Shown piece by piece: positions 38,041 through 50,890 of a stretch of DNA of 60,590 nt. Every line of letters starts with the position of its first letter. Positions within the stretch are counted from its first letter, which is position 1. Made by a program: the position numbers and the translations under genes. Under the pieces are notes generated by a model that was given only the letters and a program-made list of their open reading frames with translations, was not told the origin of the DNA and did no database searches. The stretch is from Arenimonas sp. SCN 70-307 (GTDB taxonomy: Bacteria > Pseudomonadota > Gammaproteobacteria > Xanthomonadales > Xanthomonadaceae), in the NCBI RefSeq assembly GCF_001724815.1, contig NZ_MEDO01000026.1, forward strand, positions 1 through 60,590, given 5' to 3'.

Positions 38041-38044
<4 letters not shown>
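37751..38044 (+). CDS. pntAB: NAD(P) transhydrogenase subunit alpha part 2 (PntAB)
   Basis: A 97-residue membrane component (domain II, alpha part) of transhydrogenase, with three helices: VALYIFMLAAFTGYEIIG, VHGIVLVGAMVVLGHA and VVGFLAVLMGAGNAAGGYVVTERML. HTPLMSGSNFVHGIV is the family's conserved loop. A GGAGGGGAC ribosome site precedes it. TATGAT at 37713-37718 may be its -10, needed because pntAA lies beyond an antisense operon. It overlaps pntB by ATGA. Confidence 0.95.
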
Positions 38045-39429
<1,385 letters not shown>

Positions 39430-39435
39430 GCCCGG

Positions 39436-39858
39436 TCAGCGCGCCAGCCGCCAGGCCAGGGGCAGGGCCAGCGCGGCCCAGGCGATGTCCCAGGCGCTGG
39501 TGGCGTGGCGGATCAGCTCGCCGGCCAGCACCGGGCCGATGCGGCTGGCCGCGTCCAGCGGCCGCAGGCCCAGCGGCAGGCCCATGATCATGGCGGCCAC
39601 GAACCAGTAGCTCAGCACGATGGCCAGCGCGGTGCCGGCGGCGGCCGCCCAGGCCCGGGCCGGGCCGGCGGGCTGGCCCGACAGGCGCAGCAGCAGGGCC
39701 AGGTCGAGCGCGGCCAGCAGGGCCAGCCAGCCGCTCACGCTGCGCACCGACAGGAACACGGCCAGCCAGAGCGCCACCATGCCGCCCACGCCGGCCAGCC
39801 AGGCCAGGGCCGGCAGGAGCCAGCCCGCGCGGGTTTCGGGACGGTGCGTTGGCGACAC
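39436..39858 (-). CDS. Small integral membrane protein of unknown function
   Basis: A 140-residue hydrophobic protein with about four membrane helices (LLPALAWLAGVGGMVALWLAV, WLALLAALDLALLLRL, AAGTALAIVLSYWFVAAMIMG, AWDIAWAALALPLAW). It has no recognisable functional motif. The start is GTG. It is convergent with pntB (6-base gap) and diverges from sufT. Amino acid bias is typical of the window, so it is probably real, but support is moderate. Confidence 0.6.
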   Translation of the reverse strand: MSPTHRPETRAGWLLPALAWLAGVGGMVALWLAVFLSVRSVSGWLALLAALDLALLLRLSGQPAGPARAWAAAAGTALAIVLSYWFVAAMIMGLPLGLRPLDAASRIGPVLAGELIRHATSAWDIAWAALALPLAWRLAR

Positions 39859-39919
39859 GTGCGACTCCGGTCGGCAGGGCGGGCTAAAATAGCCGGGATT
39901 CCCGCCAGGTGATACCCGA

Positions 39920-40474
39920 GTGAGCTATTCCAGGACCAGCGAGCCGGTCAAGTTCGAGCGCGACTGCGACGCCGTGATGGTGCCGCAGGGCGAAGCCGTG
40001 AACCTGCCGGCCGGCACCACCGGCTACATCACCCAGGCCCTGGGCGGCTCGTTCACGGTGTTCGTGGACGGCAACCTGTTCCGCATCGCCGGCGTGGACG
40101 CCGACGCCATCGGCAAGCCGCGGCCCGAGCCGCTGGTGCTGCCCGAGGGCGCGGGCGACGCCGAGGTCGAGAAGCTGGTCTGGGACCAGCTGCGCACCTG
40201 CTTCGACCCGGAGATCCCGGTCAACATCGTCGAGCTGGGCCTGGTCTACGACTGCGACCTGGGCCGCAACGCCGAGGGCGATCGCACCGTCGCCATCCGC
40301 ATGACCCTGACCGCGCCCGGCTGCGGCATGGGCGACATCCTGGTGCAGGACGTGCGCGACAAGGTCGAGCAGGTGCCGACGATCGCCGAGGCCGACGTCG
40401 AGCTGGTGTTCGACCCGCCCTGGAACCAGTCGATGATGTCCGACGCGGCGCGCCTCGAGACCGGCCTGTTCTGA
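39920..40474 (+). CDS. sufT: Putative Fe-S cluster assembly protein SufT
   Basis: A 184-residue protein with a family-specific N-terminal part (FERDCDAVMVPQGEAVNLPAGTTGYITQALGGSFTV) followed by a MIP18/DUF59 domain: LRTCFDPEIPVNIVELGLVYDC and MTLTAPGCGMGDILVQDV, including the conserved cysteine, then VELVFDPPWN. SufT acts in maturation of Fe-S proteins. The start is GTG with AGGTGA upstream. The other suf genes are not in this window. A TAAAAT element at 39885-39890 may be its -10. Confidence 0.93.
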   Translation: MSYSRTSEPVKFERDCDAVMVPQGEAVNLPAGTTGYITQALGGSFTVFVDGNLFRIAGVDADAIGKPRPEPLVLPEGAGDAEVEKLVWDQLRTCFDPEIPVNIVELGLVYDCDLGRNAEGDRTVAIRMTLTAPGCGMGDILVQDVRDKVEQVPTIAEADVELVFDPPWNQSMMSDAARLETGLF

Positions 40475-40589
40475 GTCCCGGCCGGGTCCGGCAGGGCAGC
40501 CCGGCTGTCACCGCCCGGCCCGCGTGTAGCCCATCCCTGACCATCACGAAGCTGGCCGACGAACGGCTGGCTTTTCCTTGCGCCGCAGC

Positions 40590-40618
40590 TTGACCCATGA
40601 CTTTCGTCACGCTAGCGT
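40590..40618 (+). promoter_or_regulatory. Candidate promoter of the S8 protease gene
   Basis: TTGACC (40590-40595), 17-base spacer, TAGCGT (40613-40618). It would start transcription near 40625, giving a leader of about 180 bases. The 329-base gap between sufT and the protease otherwise holds only the dyad at 40627-40653 and no recognisable gene. Confidence 0.5.
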
Positions 40619-40626
40619 CGGCCGGG

Positions 40627-40653
40627 TGTAACGCATTTGAGATATGCGTCACA
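40627..40653. promoter_or_regulatory. 27-bp operator-like dyad upstream of the S8 protease
   Basis: Near-perfect palindrome TGT-N-ACGCAT-N7-ATGCGT-N-ACA, with 18 of 18 symmetric arm bases, positioned just after the predicted -10. This is a typical place for repressor binding. The arm spacing differs from a Crp/Clp site (TGTGA-N6-TCACA). Regulator unknown. Confidence 0.6.
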
Positions 40654-40803
40654 CATCCGGGTGGTCGTGTTCCCCCGCGGCAGGATTCGAGGCCATAGAA
40701 ATGGCCCGGCGGGGAAGGGCGTTCCAGGGGACCCGGGGCAAGGATGCAAGCACGGCCGCTTCGGGCGGCCCTTGTTGCCATCACTGATTCGGGGAAAAAC
40801 TCT

Positions 40804-42930
40804 GTGAGCAATATCTCTCGCAAGCTCCGCCTGCGCGGGCTCGTCGTGGCCACGACCCTGGCTTTCGCCGGTTCGTCCGCCTTCGCCGCCCAGGTCAACA
40901 CCGCCGGCCTCGAGCCGGGCCAGCAGTACGACCGCTTCATCGTCAAGTTCAAGGAAGGCACGCCGGAGGCCAACAGCACGGCCACCCTGCGCCGCTCCCT
41001 GCAGTCGGCCAGCGCCAGCGCCACCCAGCTCATGCGCGCCCAGCGCATCCAGGGCGGCCTGCGCAGCAACGCCGATTCCTTCTCGGCCAACCACCTGCGG
41101 CGCATGTCGCTGGGCGCCGACGTGATCGCCACGTCGCGCAAGCTGCGCACCGAGGAAGCCGAACTGCTGATGCAGCAGATCGCCAGCAACCCGAACGTCG
41201 AGTTCGTGCAGATCGACCGCCTGCTGAAGCACACGCTGACGCCGAACGACACGCGCTATGCCGAGCAGTGGGGCTTCACCGACGCGGACGCCGGCATCCG
41301 CGCCAACCAGGCCTGGGACATCGCCACGGGCACCGGCATCATCGTCGCGGTGCTCGACACCGGCCACGTCAGCCACTCCGACCTCAATGCCAACATCGTC
41401 GCGGGCTACGACTTCATCAGCGACACCACCGTCGCCGGTGACGGCAACGGCCGCGACTCCGACCCCAGCGACCCGGGCGACTACTACGGCGGCAACCCGT
41501 CGAGCTGGCACGGCACCCACGTCGCCGGCACCGTCGCCGCGGTGACCAACAACGCCAAGGGCGTGGCGGGCACCGCCTTCAACGCCAAGGTGATGCCGGT
41601 GCGCGTGCTCGGCCGCGGTGGTGGCTACACCTCCGACATCGCCGACGCGATCACCTGGTCGTCGGGTGGCACCGTGTCCGGCGTGCCGACCCTGTCGGCC
41701 GCCAACGTCGCCGACGTGATCAACCTCTCGCTCGGCGGCAGCGGCAGCTGCGACACGCTGACCCAGAACGCCATCAACGGCGCCGTCAGCCGCGGCACCA
41801 CGGTCGTGGTCGCGGCGGGCAACAGCAACGCCAACGTGGCCAACTTCTCGCCGGCGAGCTGCAACAACGTCGTCGCCGTCGCCTCGGTCACCAGCGCCAG
41901 CGCCCGTTCGAGCTTCTCGAACTACGGCGCGCTGATCGACGTGTCGGCCCCGGGCTCGGGCATCCTCTCGACCCTCAACAGCGGCACGCAGGGTCCGGGC
42001 GCCGAGAGCTACGCGTCCTACAACGGCACCTCGATGGCAGCCCCGCACGTGGCCGGCGCCGTGGCGCTGGCGCAGAGCCGCCGCCTGGCCCTGGGCCTGC
42101 CGCTGTGGACCCCGGCCGAGGTGGAAGCCAACCTCAAGTCGACCGCCTACGCCCTCGCGGGCGCCTGCTCGGGTGGCTGCGGCGCGGGCATCATCAACGC
42201 CAAGGCCCTCGTCGACGCCGCCGGTGGCAGCACCCCGCCGCCCCCGCCGCCGCCGACCGGCGGCACGCTCACCAAGGGCGTCGCGGTCACCGGCCTCGCG
42301 GCCAGCACCGGCAACTCGCTCAACTACACGATGGCCGTCCCGGCCGGCGCCACCAACCTGACCTTCAGCATTTCGGGTGGCACCGGTGACGCCGACCTCT
42401 ACGTGCAGTTCGGCACCGCGCCGACCGACACCTCGTACGTCTGCCGTCCGTACCTGAGCGGCAACAACGAGACCTGCACCATCGCGGCCCCCTCGGCCGG
42501 CACCTACCACGTGCGCGTGAAGGCCTACTCGACCTTCTCCGGCGTGAGCCTGGTGGGCAACTACACCGAGGGCGGCGGTGGCGGCACGCCGCAGACCTAC
42601 ACCAACGGCACCGACTACCAGATCCGCGACAACAGCACGGTCGAGAGCCCGATCTCGGTCTCCGGCCGCAGCGGCAACGCTCCGAGCAGCACGCCGGTGG
42701 CGGTCGACATCCGACACACCTACAGGGGCGACCTGCGCGTCGACCTCGTGGCCCCGGACGGCTCGATCTACAACCTGCACAACCGCAGCGGCGGCAGCGC
42801 CGACAACATCATCGGCACCTACAACGTGAACCTGTCGAGCGAAGCCATCAACGGCACGTGGCGCCTGCGCGTCAACGACAACGCCGGTGGCGACACCGGC
42901 TACATCAACAGCTGGTCGATCACGTTCTGA
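40804..42930 (+). CDS. Secreted subtilisin-like serine protease (S8) with PPC and P domains
   Basis: A 708-residue extracellular protease precursor. Order: signal peptide (ending SSAFA), inhibitor-type propeptide (about 40-150, with YDRFIVKFKEG), S8 domain (about 155-475) with catalytic Asp185 (VLDTGH), His236 (HGTHVAGT) and Ser410 (GTSMAAPHVAGA), a proline-rich linker, a PPC domain (about 490-590; DADLYVQFG) and a C-terminal P/proprotein-convertase domain (YRGDLRVDLVAPDG, WRLRVNDNAGGDTG). Such domains suit type II secretion. The GTG at 40804 is chosen because it gives a proper signal peptide; the ATG at 40744 does not. It is monocistronic with its own terminator. Confidence 0.95.
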   Translation: MSNISRKLRLRGLVVATTLAFAGSSAFAAQVNTAGLEPGQQYDRFIVKFKEGTPEANSTATLRRSLQSASASATQLMRAQRIQGGLRSNADSFSANHLRRMSLGADVIATSRKLRTEEAELLMQQIASNPNVEFVQIDRLLKHTLTPNDTRYAEQWGFTDADAGIRANQAWDIATGTGIIVAVLDTGHVSHSDLNANIVAGYDFISDTTVAGDGNGRDSDPSDPGDYYGGNPSSWHGTHVAGTVAAVTNNAKGVAGTAFNAKVMPVRVLGRGGGYTSDIADAITWSSGGTVSGVPTLSAANVADVINLSLGGSGSCDTLTQNAINGAVSRGTTVVVAAGNSNANVANFSPASCNNVVAVASVTSASARSSFSNYGALIDVSAPGSGILSTLNSGTQGPGAESYASYNGTSMAAPHVAGAVALAQSRRLALGLPLWTPAEVEANLKSTAYALAGACSGGCGAGIINAKALVDAAGGSTPPPPPPPTGGTLTKGVAVTGLAASTGNSLNYTMAVPAGATNLTFSISGGTGDADLYVQFGTAPTDTSYVCRPYLSGNNETCTIAAPSAGTYHVRVKAYSTFSGVSLVGNYTEGGGGGTPQTYTNGTDYQIRDNSTVESPISVSGRSGNAPSSTPVAVDIRHTYRGDLRVDLVAPDGSIYNLHNRSGGSADNIIGTYNVNLSSEAINGTWRLRVNDNAGGDTGYINSWSITF

Positions 42931-42955
42931 GCCTAGTAGTCAGTACGACCCCTTC

Positions 42956-42984
42956 GACCCCGGCCTCGTGCCGGGGTCTTTTTT
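42956..42984 (+). terminator. Rho-independent terminator of the S8 protease
   Basis: A 9-bp perfect stem (GACCCCGGC / GCCGGGGTC), 5-base loop and TTTTTT, 25 bases after the stop codon. It is the best canonical terminator in the window. Confidence 0.95.
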
Positions 42985-42990
42985 CCGGCG

Positions 42991-43194
42991 TCAGAGGCGC
43001 TCGAGGCTGACGCTGATCTCGAGGTTGGCCTCGGGCGTGACCGACTGGAGCATGTAGACCTCGCCGGGCTTGCGCGGCCTGGGCGGCACCGGCACCACCA
43101 CCACCGACATGGCCTTGATGGTGATCGTCGCCTCGGTGCCGTCGGGCAGGGCCAGGGTCACCTGGCGGATGGACTCGTTGTCGGGCAGGGTCAT
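42991..43194 (-). CDS. Small hypothetical protein
   Basis: A 67-residue protein (MTLPDNESIRQVTLALPDGTEATITIKAMSV...) rich in beta-forming residues, with a short PVPPRPRKPGE proline segment. No domain recognised; cytoplasmic. It is 36 bases downstream of the regulator gene on the same strand, so it may be co-transcribed. Codon use matches real genes here, but the short length leaves some doubt. Confidence 0.55.
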   Translation of the reverse strand: MTLPDNESIRQVTLALPDGTEATITIKAMSVVVVPVPPRPRKPGEVYMLQSVTPEANLEISVSLERL

Positions 43195-43230
43195 GGCGTG
43201 TTTCTCCGGGTTGCGCCGGGGGGCGCGGGA

Positions 43231-45351
43231 TCAGCCCTGCGCGGGCGTCGCCGGCACCAGGCCGGCGCGCTGCAGGAAAAGGTTGGTGTTGATGCGCACC
43301 TCGGCCATGCCGGCGCTGCGCGCGGCGTCAATGCGGGTGCGCGCGGCCTCGAGCTCGCCGGTGGAGGCGAACACCTGCGCGGCCAGCAGCGCCACCTCCG
43401 CCTGCTGCTGGTCGATGGCGTCGGCGCGGGCCAGCGCGCGGCGGGCCGCCTCGTAGTCGCCCAGGTTGCACAGGTACCAGGCCAGCAGGGCCTGCGCCTT
43501 CGCATCGTCGGGTTTCATCGCGAGGAACTCGCCCATGCGCCGCGCCGCCTCGCCATAGGCTTCGCGCGCTTCGTCGCCCGGCGCGCCCGAGGCCGCCAGC
43601 ACGTCGGCCAGGTTGCCCCAGAGCTCCGGGTTGTTCGGGTTGAGCTGCACGGCCTGGCGATAGTGCAGGGCCGCGCCCTTGCCATCGCCGGCCTGCAGGC
43701 GCAGCGTGCCCAGGTTGTTGAGCACGGCCTCCAGGGGCTCGATCGCCAGCGAACGCTCGAGCGCGACGATGGCCTCCTCGTTGCGGCCGGCCGCCGCCAG
43801 CAGCGAGCCGAGCGTGCTCCAGACATGCGGGTTGTCGGGGCGCAATTCGCTGGCGCGGCCAAGGGCCTCGATGGCGCCCGCCAGGTCGCCGGAGAGGTAG
43901 CGCTGGAAACCGAGGTCGGCGTGCAGGTGCGCATCGTCGGGGCTGGCCTGCAGCGCCTGGCCGAACAGCTCGAGCGCCGCGGCCTGGTCGCCGGCCGCGG
44001 CGGCGAGCTTGGCTTCGCCGGCCAGGGCCTGCGCCAGCACCGAGGCATCGGCCTGCGCGCGTTGGTAGTGCTCGCGTGCACGCGGGGCGTCGCCAGCCGC
44101 GCGGTAGAGGTCGCCCAGCGCCAGTTGCACCGAACCCAGCGTGCCGTCCATGTTCGCCGCGCGCAGGCAGGCCAGCCGCGCCGACTCGAAGGCACTGGCG
44201 TCGCGGTGGCCCTCGAAGCGCCACAGCTCCGCCCGGCAGATGCCGGCCTGGGCGCGCGCGAATCGCTCGTCGCGCACCAGCGCCTGCTCGAAACGCTGCT
44301 TCGCCGCTTCGCCCGCGCCCGCCTGCAGCAGCCGCAGTCCGCCCAGGTATTGCTCGAACGCCGCCAGGTCGCGGGTGGGCGCGAGGCGTCGCCGCAGGCC
44401 TTCGCCGGCGTCGGGCAGCGGCCCCACCAGTACGCGCGCCACCTCGGCGGCGATTTCCGCCTGCACGTCGAACACGCGCTCGGGCTCGCGGTCGAAGTTG
44501 CCGCTCCAGAGCGTGAAGCCGGTCTGCGTGTCGGACAGCTGCGCGGTCACGCGAAGCCGGCCCTGCTCACGCCGCAGGTTGGCCTCGAGCACGGCGGCCA
44601 CGCCCAGCTGGCGGCCCACGTCCACCGGGCCGCCGCCGGCCGCGAGCGCCTCGCGCGGGCGCCAGGCCGCCACGCGCAGTCCGTCCACCCCGGCCAGGGC
44701 CGCCAGCATCTCCCGGGCCAGGCCCTCGGCGTAGGCCTTGTCGTCGGCGCTGCCGCCCAGGGCGTCGAAGGGCAGCACCGCCACCGAGGCCTCGGCCGGC
44801 GCCGGAGCAGTGCGCATCTGCGCCAGCACCAGCCAGGCCAGCGCGAGCGCCGCCGCCGAGGCGACGGCCCAGCGCCAGTGGCGCCACCGATCCGCGCTTC
44901 GCCGCCCGAGGCGTGCGGCGGGCGCCCCGCGCTGGGACGCCCCGGCCGGGGGCGGGGCCGGCATCGGGGCGGGGGCCGGAAGCAGATCCGGCTCCGGAGC
45001 GTCGGGCTCTAGCGGGGCGATGAACCGGTAGCCGAGGGCGTGCTGGGTCTGGATGAAGCGCGGCGCCTGGGTCTCGTCGCCGAGCGCGGCACGGACCTGG
45101 GCGATGGCCCGGGTCAGGACGCCCGGGGTGACGTGCCGGTGGCCCCAGACCGCGTCCAGCAGCTGGTCGCGGGTGAGCAGCTCGCCGTGGTGGCGCAGCA
45201 GCTCGACCAGCACAGCGAAGGCCTTGGGTTCTAGCGGGCGCAGTTCGCCGTCGCGCGAGAGCTCGTGGGCCGGGACGTCCACCACGACGGCGCCAAACCG
45301 GTAGCGCTCGGCCCCGCGACCGCCTGGCGACTCGGTGGATCCGGGCTCCAT
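43231..45351 (-). CDS. ToxR/CadC-type transmembrane regulator with TPR periplasmic domain
   Basis: A 706-residue one-component regulator. The N-terminal OmpR-type winged helix (about 12-115) has LEPKAFAVLVELLRHHGELLTRDQLLDAVWGHRHVTPGVLTRAIAQVRAALGD and the wing HALGYRF. One membrane helix (about 163-182) follows. A periplasmic FlgO/adenylate-cyclase-like segment (SVAVLPFDALGGSADDKAYAEGLAREML) and about eight TPRs (to the end) complete it. The ATG at 45351 has a GAGGG site at good spacing; ATG 45357 and TTG 45369 are alternatives. It diverges from the DUF1232 gene. Signal unknown. Confidence 0.88.
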   Translation of the reverse strand: MEPGSTESPGGRGAERYRFGAVVVDVPAHELSRDGELRPLEPKAFAVLVELLRHHGELLTRDQLLDAVWGHRHVTPGVLTRAIAQVRAALGDETQAPRFIQTQHALGYRFIAPLEPDAPEPDLLPAPAPMPAPPPAGASQRGAPAARLGRRSADRWRHWRWAVASAAALALAWLVLAQMRTAPAPAEASVAVLPFDALGGSADDKAYAEGLAREMLAALAGVDGLRVAAWRPREALAAGGGPVDVGRQLGVAAVLEANLRREQGRLRVTAQLSDTQTGFTLWSGNFDREPERVFDVQAEIAAEVARVLVGPLPDAGEGLRRRLAPTRDLAAFEQYLGGLRLLQAGAGEAAKQRFEQALVRDERFARAQAGICRAELWRFEGHRDASAFESARLACLRAANMDGTLGSVQLALGDLYRAAGDAPRAREHYQRAQADASVLAQALAGEAKLAAAAGDQAAALELFGQALQASPDDAHLHADLGFQRYLSGDLAGAIEALGRASELRPDNPHVWSTLGSLLAAAGRNEEAIVALERSLAIEPLEAVLNNLGTLRLQAGDGKGAALHYRQAVQLNPNNPELWGNLADVLAASGAPGDEAREAYGEAARRMGEFLAMKPDDAKAQALLAWYLCNLGDYEAARRALARADAIDQQQAEVALLAAQVFASTGELEAARTRIDAARSAGMAEVRINTNLFLQRAGLVPATPAQG

Positions 45352-45495
45352 CGGCATTCCCTCACGCAAACCTCGCGAATGGATGCAAAGCCTCCCTGGC
45401 CCCTCCGGCTTCCGTCATGACCGCGGCCGGCGCGGTTGCGATCGTGGTGGCGCGCCGGATCCCCGGCGTCCAGCGACCAAAACGGAGACAAGAGT

Positions 45496-46140
45496 ATGTA
45501 CGCCAACGCAGAAACCTTCCCGGCCCTGCCAGCCGCCCTGGCCCGTCGCCCGGCCCCCGGCCCGGCCCGCCGCCGCAACATCGGCCCGTGCTCGCTCGAG
45601 CCGCGTGAACTCGACCGCTTCAACGGCCTGCTTGCCGACCTCGGCCGGGCCGAGCCCCTGTGCGGCGACCAGATCGTCACCGCCGCCCGCGACCTGTACG
45701 ACCCGCGCCGGGGCGGGGAGGCGCCGCCCTGCATCGCCCTGCGCCTGGCCCACGCCGACCCGCTCGGGGCCTACGTAGCCGACGCCGCCTGGGGTCCCGG
45801 GGAGCAGGCCCTGGTGGCCGGCCGCGCCGTGCTGGCCTACCTGCAGCGCGCCGACGACCTGATCCCCGACTGGGTGCCCCAGGTCGGGCGGCTCGACGAT
45901 GCGATCGTGGTGGACGTGGCCTGGACCCGCATCGGCGACGAGCTGATGGGCTATCGCGACTTCTGCCGCCTGCGGCTGGTCGAGTCCGGCCTGCGCGGCG
46001 TGCCGCCGGGCAGCTTCCGCTTCGACCGGGCCGACTGGCGCGAAGCGCGCCTGGCGGAGGCCGCGCTGCGCGGCCAGCAGCGCCGGGCGCTGTCGTCAAG
46101 CTACGTGCCGGCGGCCGCGTCGCGCTTCCGCGTGCATTGA
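45496..46140 (+). CDS. DUF1232 (YkvA-like) domain protein
   Basis: A 214-residue protein with a central DUF1232 segment, LQRADDLIPDWVPQVGRLDDAIVVDVAW, the motif shared by YkvA-like proteins. The N-terminus is Ala/Pro/Arg rich and the C-terminus is basic. The usual DUF1232 helix pair is weakly hydrophobic here, so membrane location is unclear. Start ATG with a GGAGA site. It is divergent from the ToxR-like regulator with only 144 bases between, so it may be its target. Function unknown. Confidence 0.75.
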   Translation: MYANAETFPALPAALARRPAPGPARRRNIGPCSLEPRELDRFNGLLADLGRAEPLCGDQIVTAARDLYDPRRGGEAPPCIALRLAHADPLGAYVADAAWGPGEQALVAGRAVLAYLQRADDLIPDWVPQVGRLDDAIVVDVAWTRIGDELMGYRDFCRLRLVESGLRGVPPGSFRFDRADWREARLAEAALRGQQRRALSSSYVPAAASRFRVH

Positions 46141-46180
46141 ACGTGGCGCCGGCGGAGGGCGGGGCCGCGCCGGCGCGGCC

Positions 46181-46669
46181 TCAGCCCGCCGCCTCGAAGC
46201 GGTTGGCGGCGACGTTCTTGCGCACCTTGAGCGGATCCCAGATGCGGCCGTTCATGGCGATGTAGACGCCCGGCGGCTTCGACTGCACCGCGCCGACCGC
46301 GGTGCCGATGTTGAACTCGGCGTCCGAGCCGCGGAAGCGCGCCGGGTTGAGCGCGCCGGTGAGCACGATGGTCTTGCCGGGGATCGAGGCCAGCACCTTC
46401 GCGGTGTCGACCATGGTGTCGGTGCCGTGGGTGACCAGCACGTGCGCCGCCGGCTGGGCGGCGATGGTGGCGCGCAGCAGCTCGCGGTCGTCGTCGGTGA
46501 TGTGCAGGCTGTCCTTGCGGATGATCGGGATCACCGTGAAGCGGAACGCCACGCCCAGTTCCTGCAGGATGCGGCCGATCTGCGGCTCGCCGACCTGGTA
46601 GTCGGACTTGTCGTCGAAATACACCTTGTCGATGGTGCCGCCGGTGGTGACGACCAGAAGCTCGTCCAT
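46181..46669 (-). CDS. Single-domain L-asparaginase-like protein
   Basis: A 162-residue protein corresponding to only the N-terminal catalytic domain of type I/II asparaginases (usually about 330 residues). The nucleophile region TTGGTIDKVYFDD and second motif VTHGTDTMVDTAKVL are intact, followed by VLTGALNPARFRGSDAEFN. The C-terminal domain that completes dimer active sites is absent, and the gene has a clean stop and an ideal AAGGAGGA ribosome site, so it is a genuine short form. Activity on asparagine is not established. Confidence 0.85.
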   Translation of the reverse strand: MDELLVVTTGGTIDKVYFDDKSDYQVGEPQIGRILQELGVAFRFTVIPIIRKDSLHITDDDRELLRATIAAQPAAHVLVTHGTDTMVDTAKVLASIPGKTIVLTGALNPARFRGSDAEFNIGTAVGAVQSKPPGVYIAMNGRIWDPLKVRKNVAANRFEAAG

Positions 46670-46692
46670 GGGGTTCCTCCTTGGGGCCGCGA

Positions 46693-49552
<2,860 letters not shown>

Positions 49553-49564
49553 GGCCGGCACGCT

Positions 49565-50341
49565 TCAGTAGCGCGCTTTGATCGGCTTGACCGGGCCGGT
49601 ATAGCGTTCCTTGCGCGGCTTGCCCGCCAGCGGCGGCAGCTCGAGCGCCTGCCCGGGCACCTCGTGGTCGGGCAGGTGGTCGAGCAGGTGCCGGATCAGG
49701 TTGAGCCGGCCGCGCTTTTGGTCGTTGAAGTCCACCACGAACCACGGGGCGTGCCGCTTGTGCGTGGCCTTGAACATCTCGTCGCGGGCCTTGCCGTATT
49801 CGGCGTACTTCTCGCGCGACTTGATGTCGATGGGCGAGAGCTTCCAGCGCTTGAGCGGGTCCTCGAGGCGCTCGGCGAAGCGCTCCTCCTGCTTGTCCTG
49901 GTCCACCGCCAGCCAGTACTTGAACAGCAGGATGCCGTCGTCGACCAGCATCTTCTCGAACACCGGCGCCTGGGCCAGGAACTGCTCCACCTGCGCCGGC
50001 GTGGCGAAGCCCATCACCTTCTCGACGCCGGCGCGGTTGTACCAGCTGCGGTCGAACAGGGTGATCTCGCCGGCGGCGGGCAGGTGCGGCACGTAGCGCT
50101 GGAAATACCACTGGCCCTGCTCGCGCTCGCCGGGCTTGGACAGGGCCACGACCCGGCACTGGCGGGGATTGAGGCATTCGGCGATCGCGCTGATGGCGCC
50201 GCCCTTGCCGGCGGTGTCGCGGCCCTCGAACACCACCACCAGCCGCTTGCCGGTGTGCTGCAGCCAGCGCGCCATGGCATTGAGCTCGACCTGCAGCTGC
50301 TCGAGCTTGTCCTGGTAGCGCCAGCGGGTTTCCTTGCTCAT
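49565..50341 (-). CDS. ppk2: Polyphosphate kinase 2 (PPK2)
   Basis: Uses polyphosphate to phosphorylate nucleoside (di)phosphates. The 258 residues have Walker A FEGRDTAGKGGAI, the lid-side PRQCRVVALSKPGEREQGQWYFQRYV and Walker B ITLFDRSWYNRAGVE, then KYWLAVDQDKQEERFAERLEDPLKRWKLSPID. It is a one-domain PPK2. GDP or ADP preference cannot be told. It lies 27 bases downstream of moaB on the same strand. Confidence 0.95.
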   Translation of the reverse strand: MSKETRWRYQDKLEQLQVELNAMARWLQHTGKRLVVVFEGRDTAGKGGAISAIAECLNPRQCRVVALSKPGEREQGQWYFQRYVPHLPAAGEITLFDRSWYNRAGVEKVMGFATPAQVEQFLAQAPVFEKMLVDDGILLFKYWLAVDQDKQEERFAERLEDPLKRWKLSPIDIKSREKYAEYGKARDEMFKATHKRHAPWFVVDFNDQKRGRLNLIRHLLDHLPDHEVPGQALELPPLAGKPRKERYTGPVKPIKARY

Positions 50342-50368
50342 CGAAGGGCTCCTGGTGGGCGTCCGGGC

Positions 50369-50890
50369 TCAGCTTTCGCGCAGGCGCGGCCGCAGGTTGG
50401 CGAGGTTGCAGGGTTTGGTGCGGGCGTCGAGCTGGGCGCGGACGAGCTTCTCCCAGCCGGTCCGGCAGGCCGAGGTGGAGCCGGGCAGGGCGAACAGGAA
50501 GGTGGCGTTGGCCAGGCCGGCGAAGGCGCGCGACTGCAGGGTGGAGGTGCCGATCTCGTCGAAGCTCAGCGCCCGGAACATCTCGCCGAAGCCGGGCATG
50601 GCCTTGTCGAGCAGCGGTTCGAGCGCCTCGGGCGTGGAATCGCGGCCGGTGAAGCCGGTGCCGCCGTTGACCAGGATGCCGTGCACGGCCTCGTCGGCGA
50701 TCCAGCGCGAGACGATGGCGCGCAGGGCGTACTTGTCGTCGCGCACGATGGCGCGCTCGTGCAGGTGGTGGCCGGCCTCGGCCAGCGCGGCGCAGAGGTA
50801 ATCGCCCGAGCCGTCGTTGGCGGTGGTGCGGGTGTCGGACACCGTCAGCACGCACAGCGACAGCGGCAGGAAGTCGTTGCCGGCGCTCAT
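50369..50890 (-). CDS. moaB: Molybdenum cofactor biosynthesis protein MoaB
   Basis: A 173-residue MoaB/Mog-fold protein. Signatures: [36 protein letters not shown] (the molybdopterin-binding TGGTG-type loop), [23 protein letters not shown] and [11 protein letters not shown]. MoaB proteins bind molybdopterin, and their adenylylation activity varies. No other moa or moe gene is in the window. It overlaps prfA by ATGA. Confidence 0.95.
   Translation of the reverse strand: MSAGNDFLPLSLCVLTVSDTRTTANDGSGDYLCAALAEAGHHLHERAIVRDDKYALRAIVSRWIADEAVHGILVNGGTGFTGRDSTPEALEPLLDKAMPGFGEMFRALSFDEIGTSTLQSRAFAGLANATFLFALPGSTSACRTGWEKLVRAQLDARTKPCNLANLRPRLRES

Noticed and set aside
39882..39894. GGCTAAAATAGCC palindrome upstream of sufT as a terminator or operator
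   Set aside because: The arms are only 5 bases long, and the TAAAAT inside is more simply a -10 element; mentioned with sufT instead.
40627..40653. Crp/Clp-binding site
   Set aside because: Arms are symmetric, but the TGTGA-N6-TCACA spacing is absent, so it was listed only as an operator-like dyad.
43198..45012. Plus-strand open frame of 604 codons opposite the ToxR-like regulator
   Set aside because: Shadow of the repetitive TPR coding sequence; its regular pattern comes from the repeats on the other strand.
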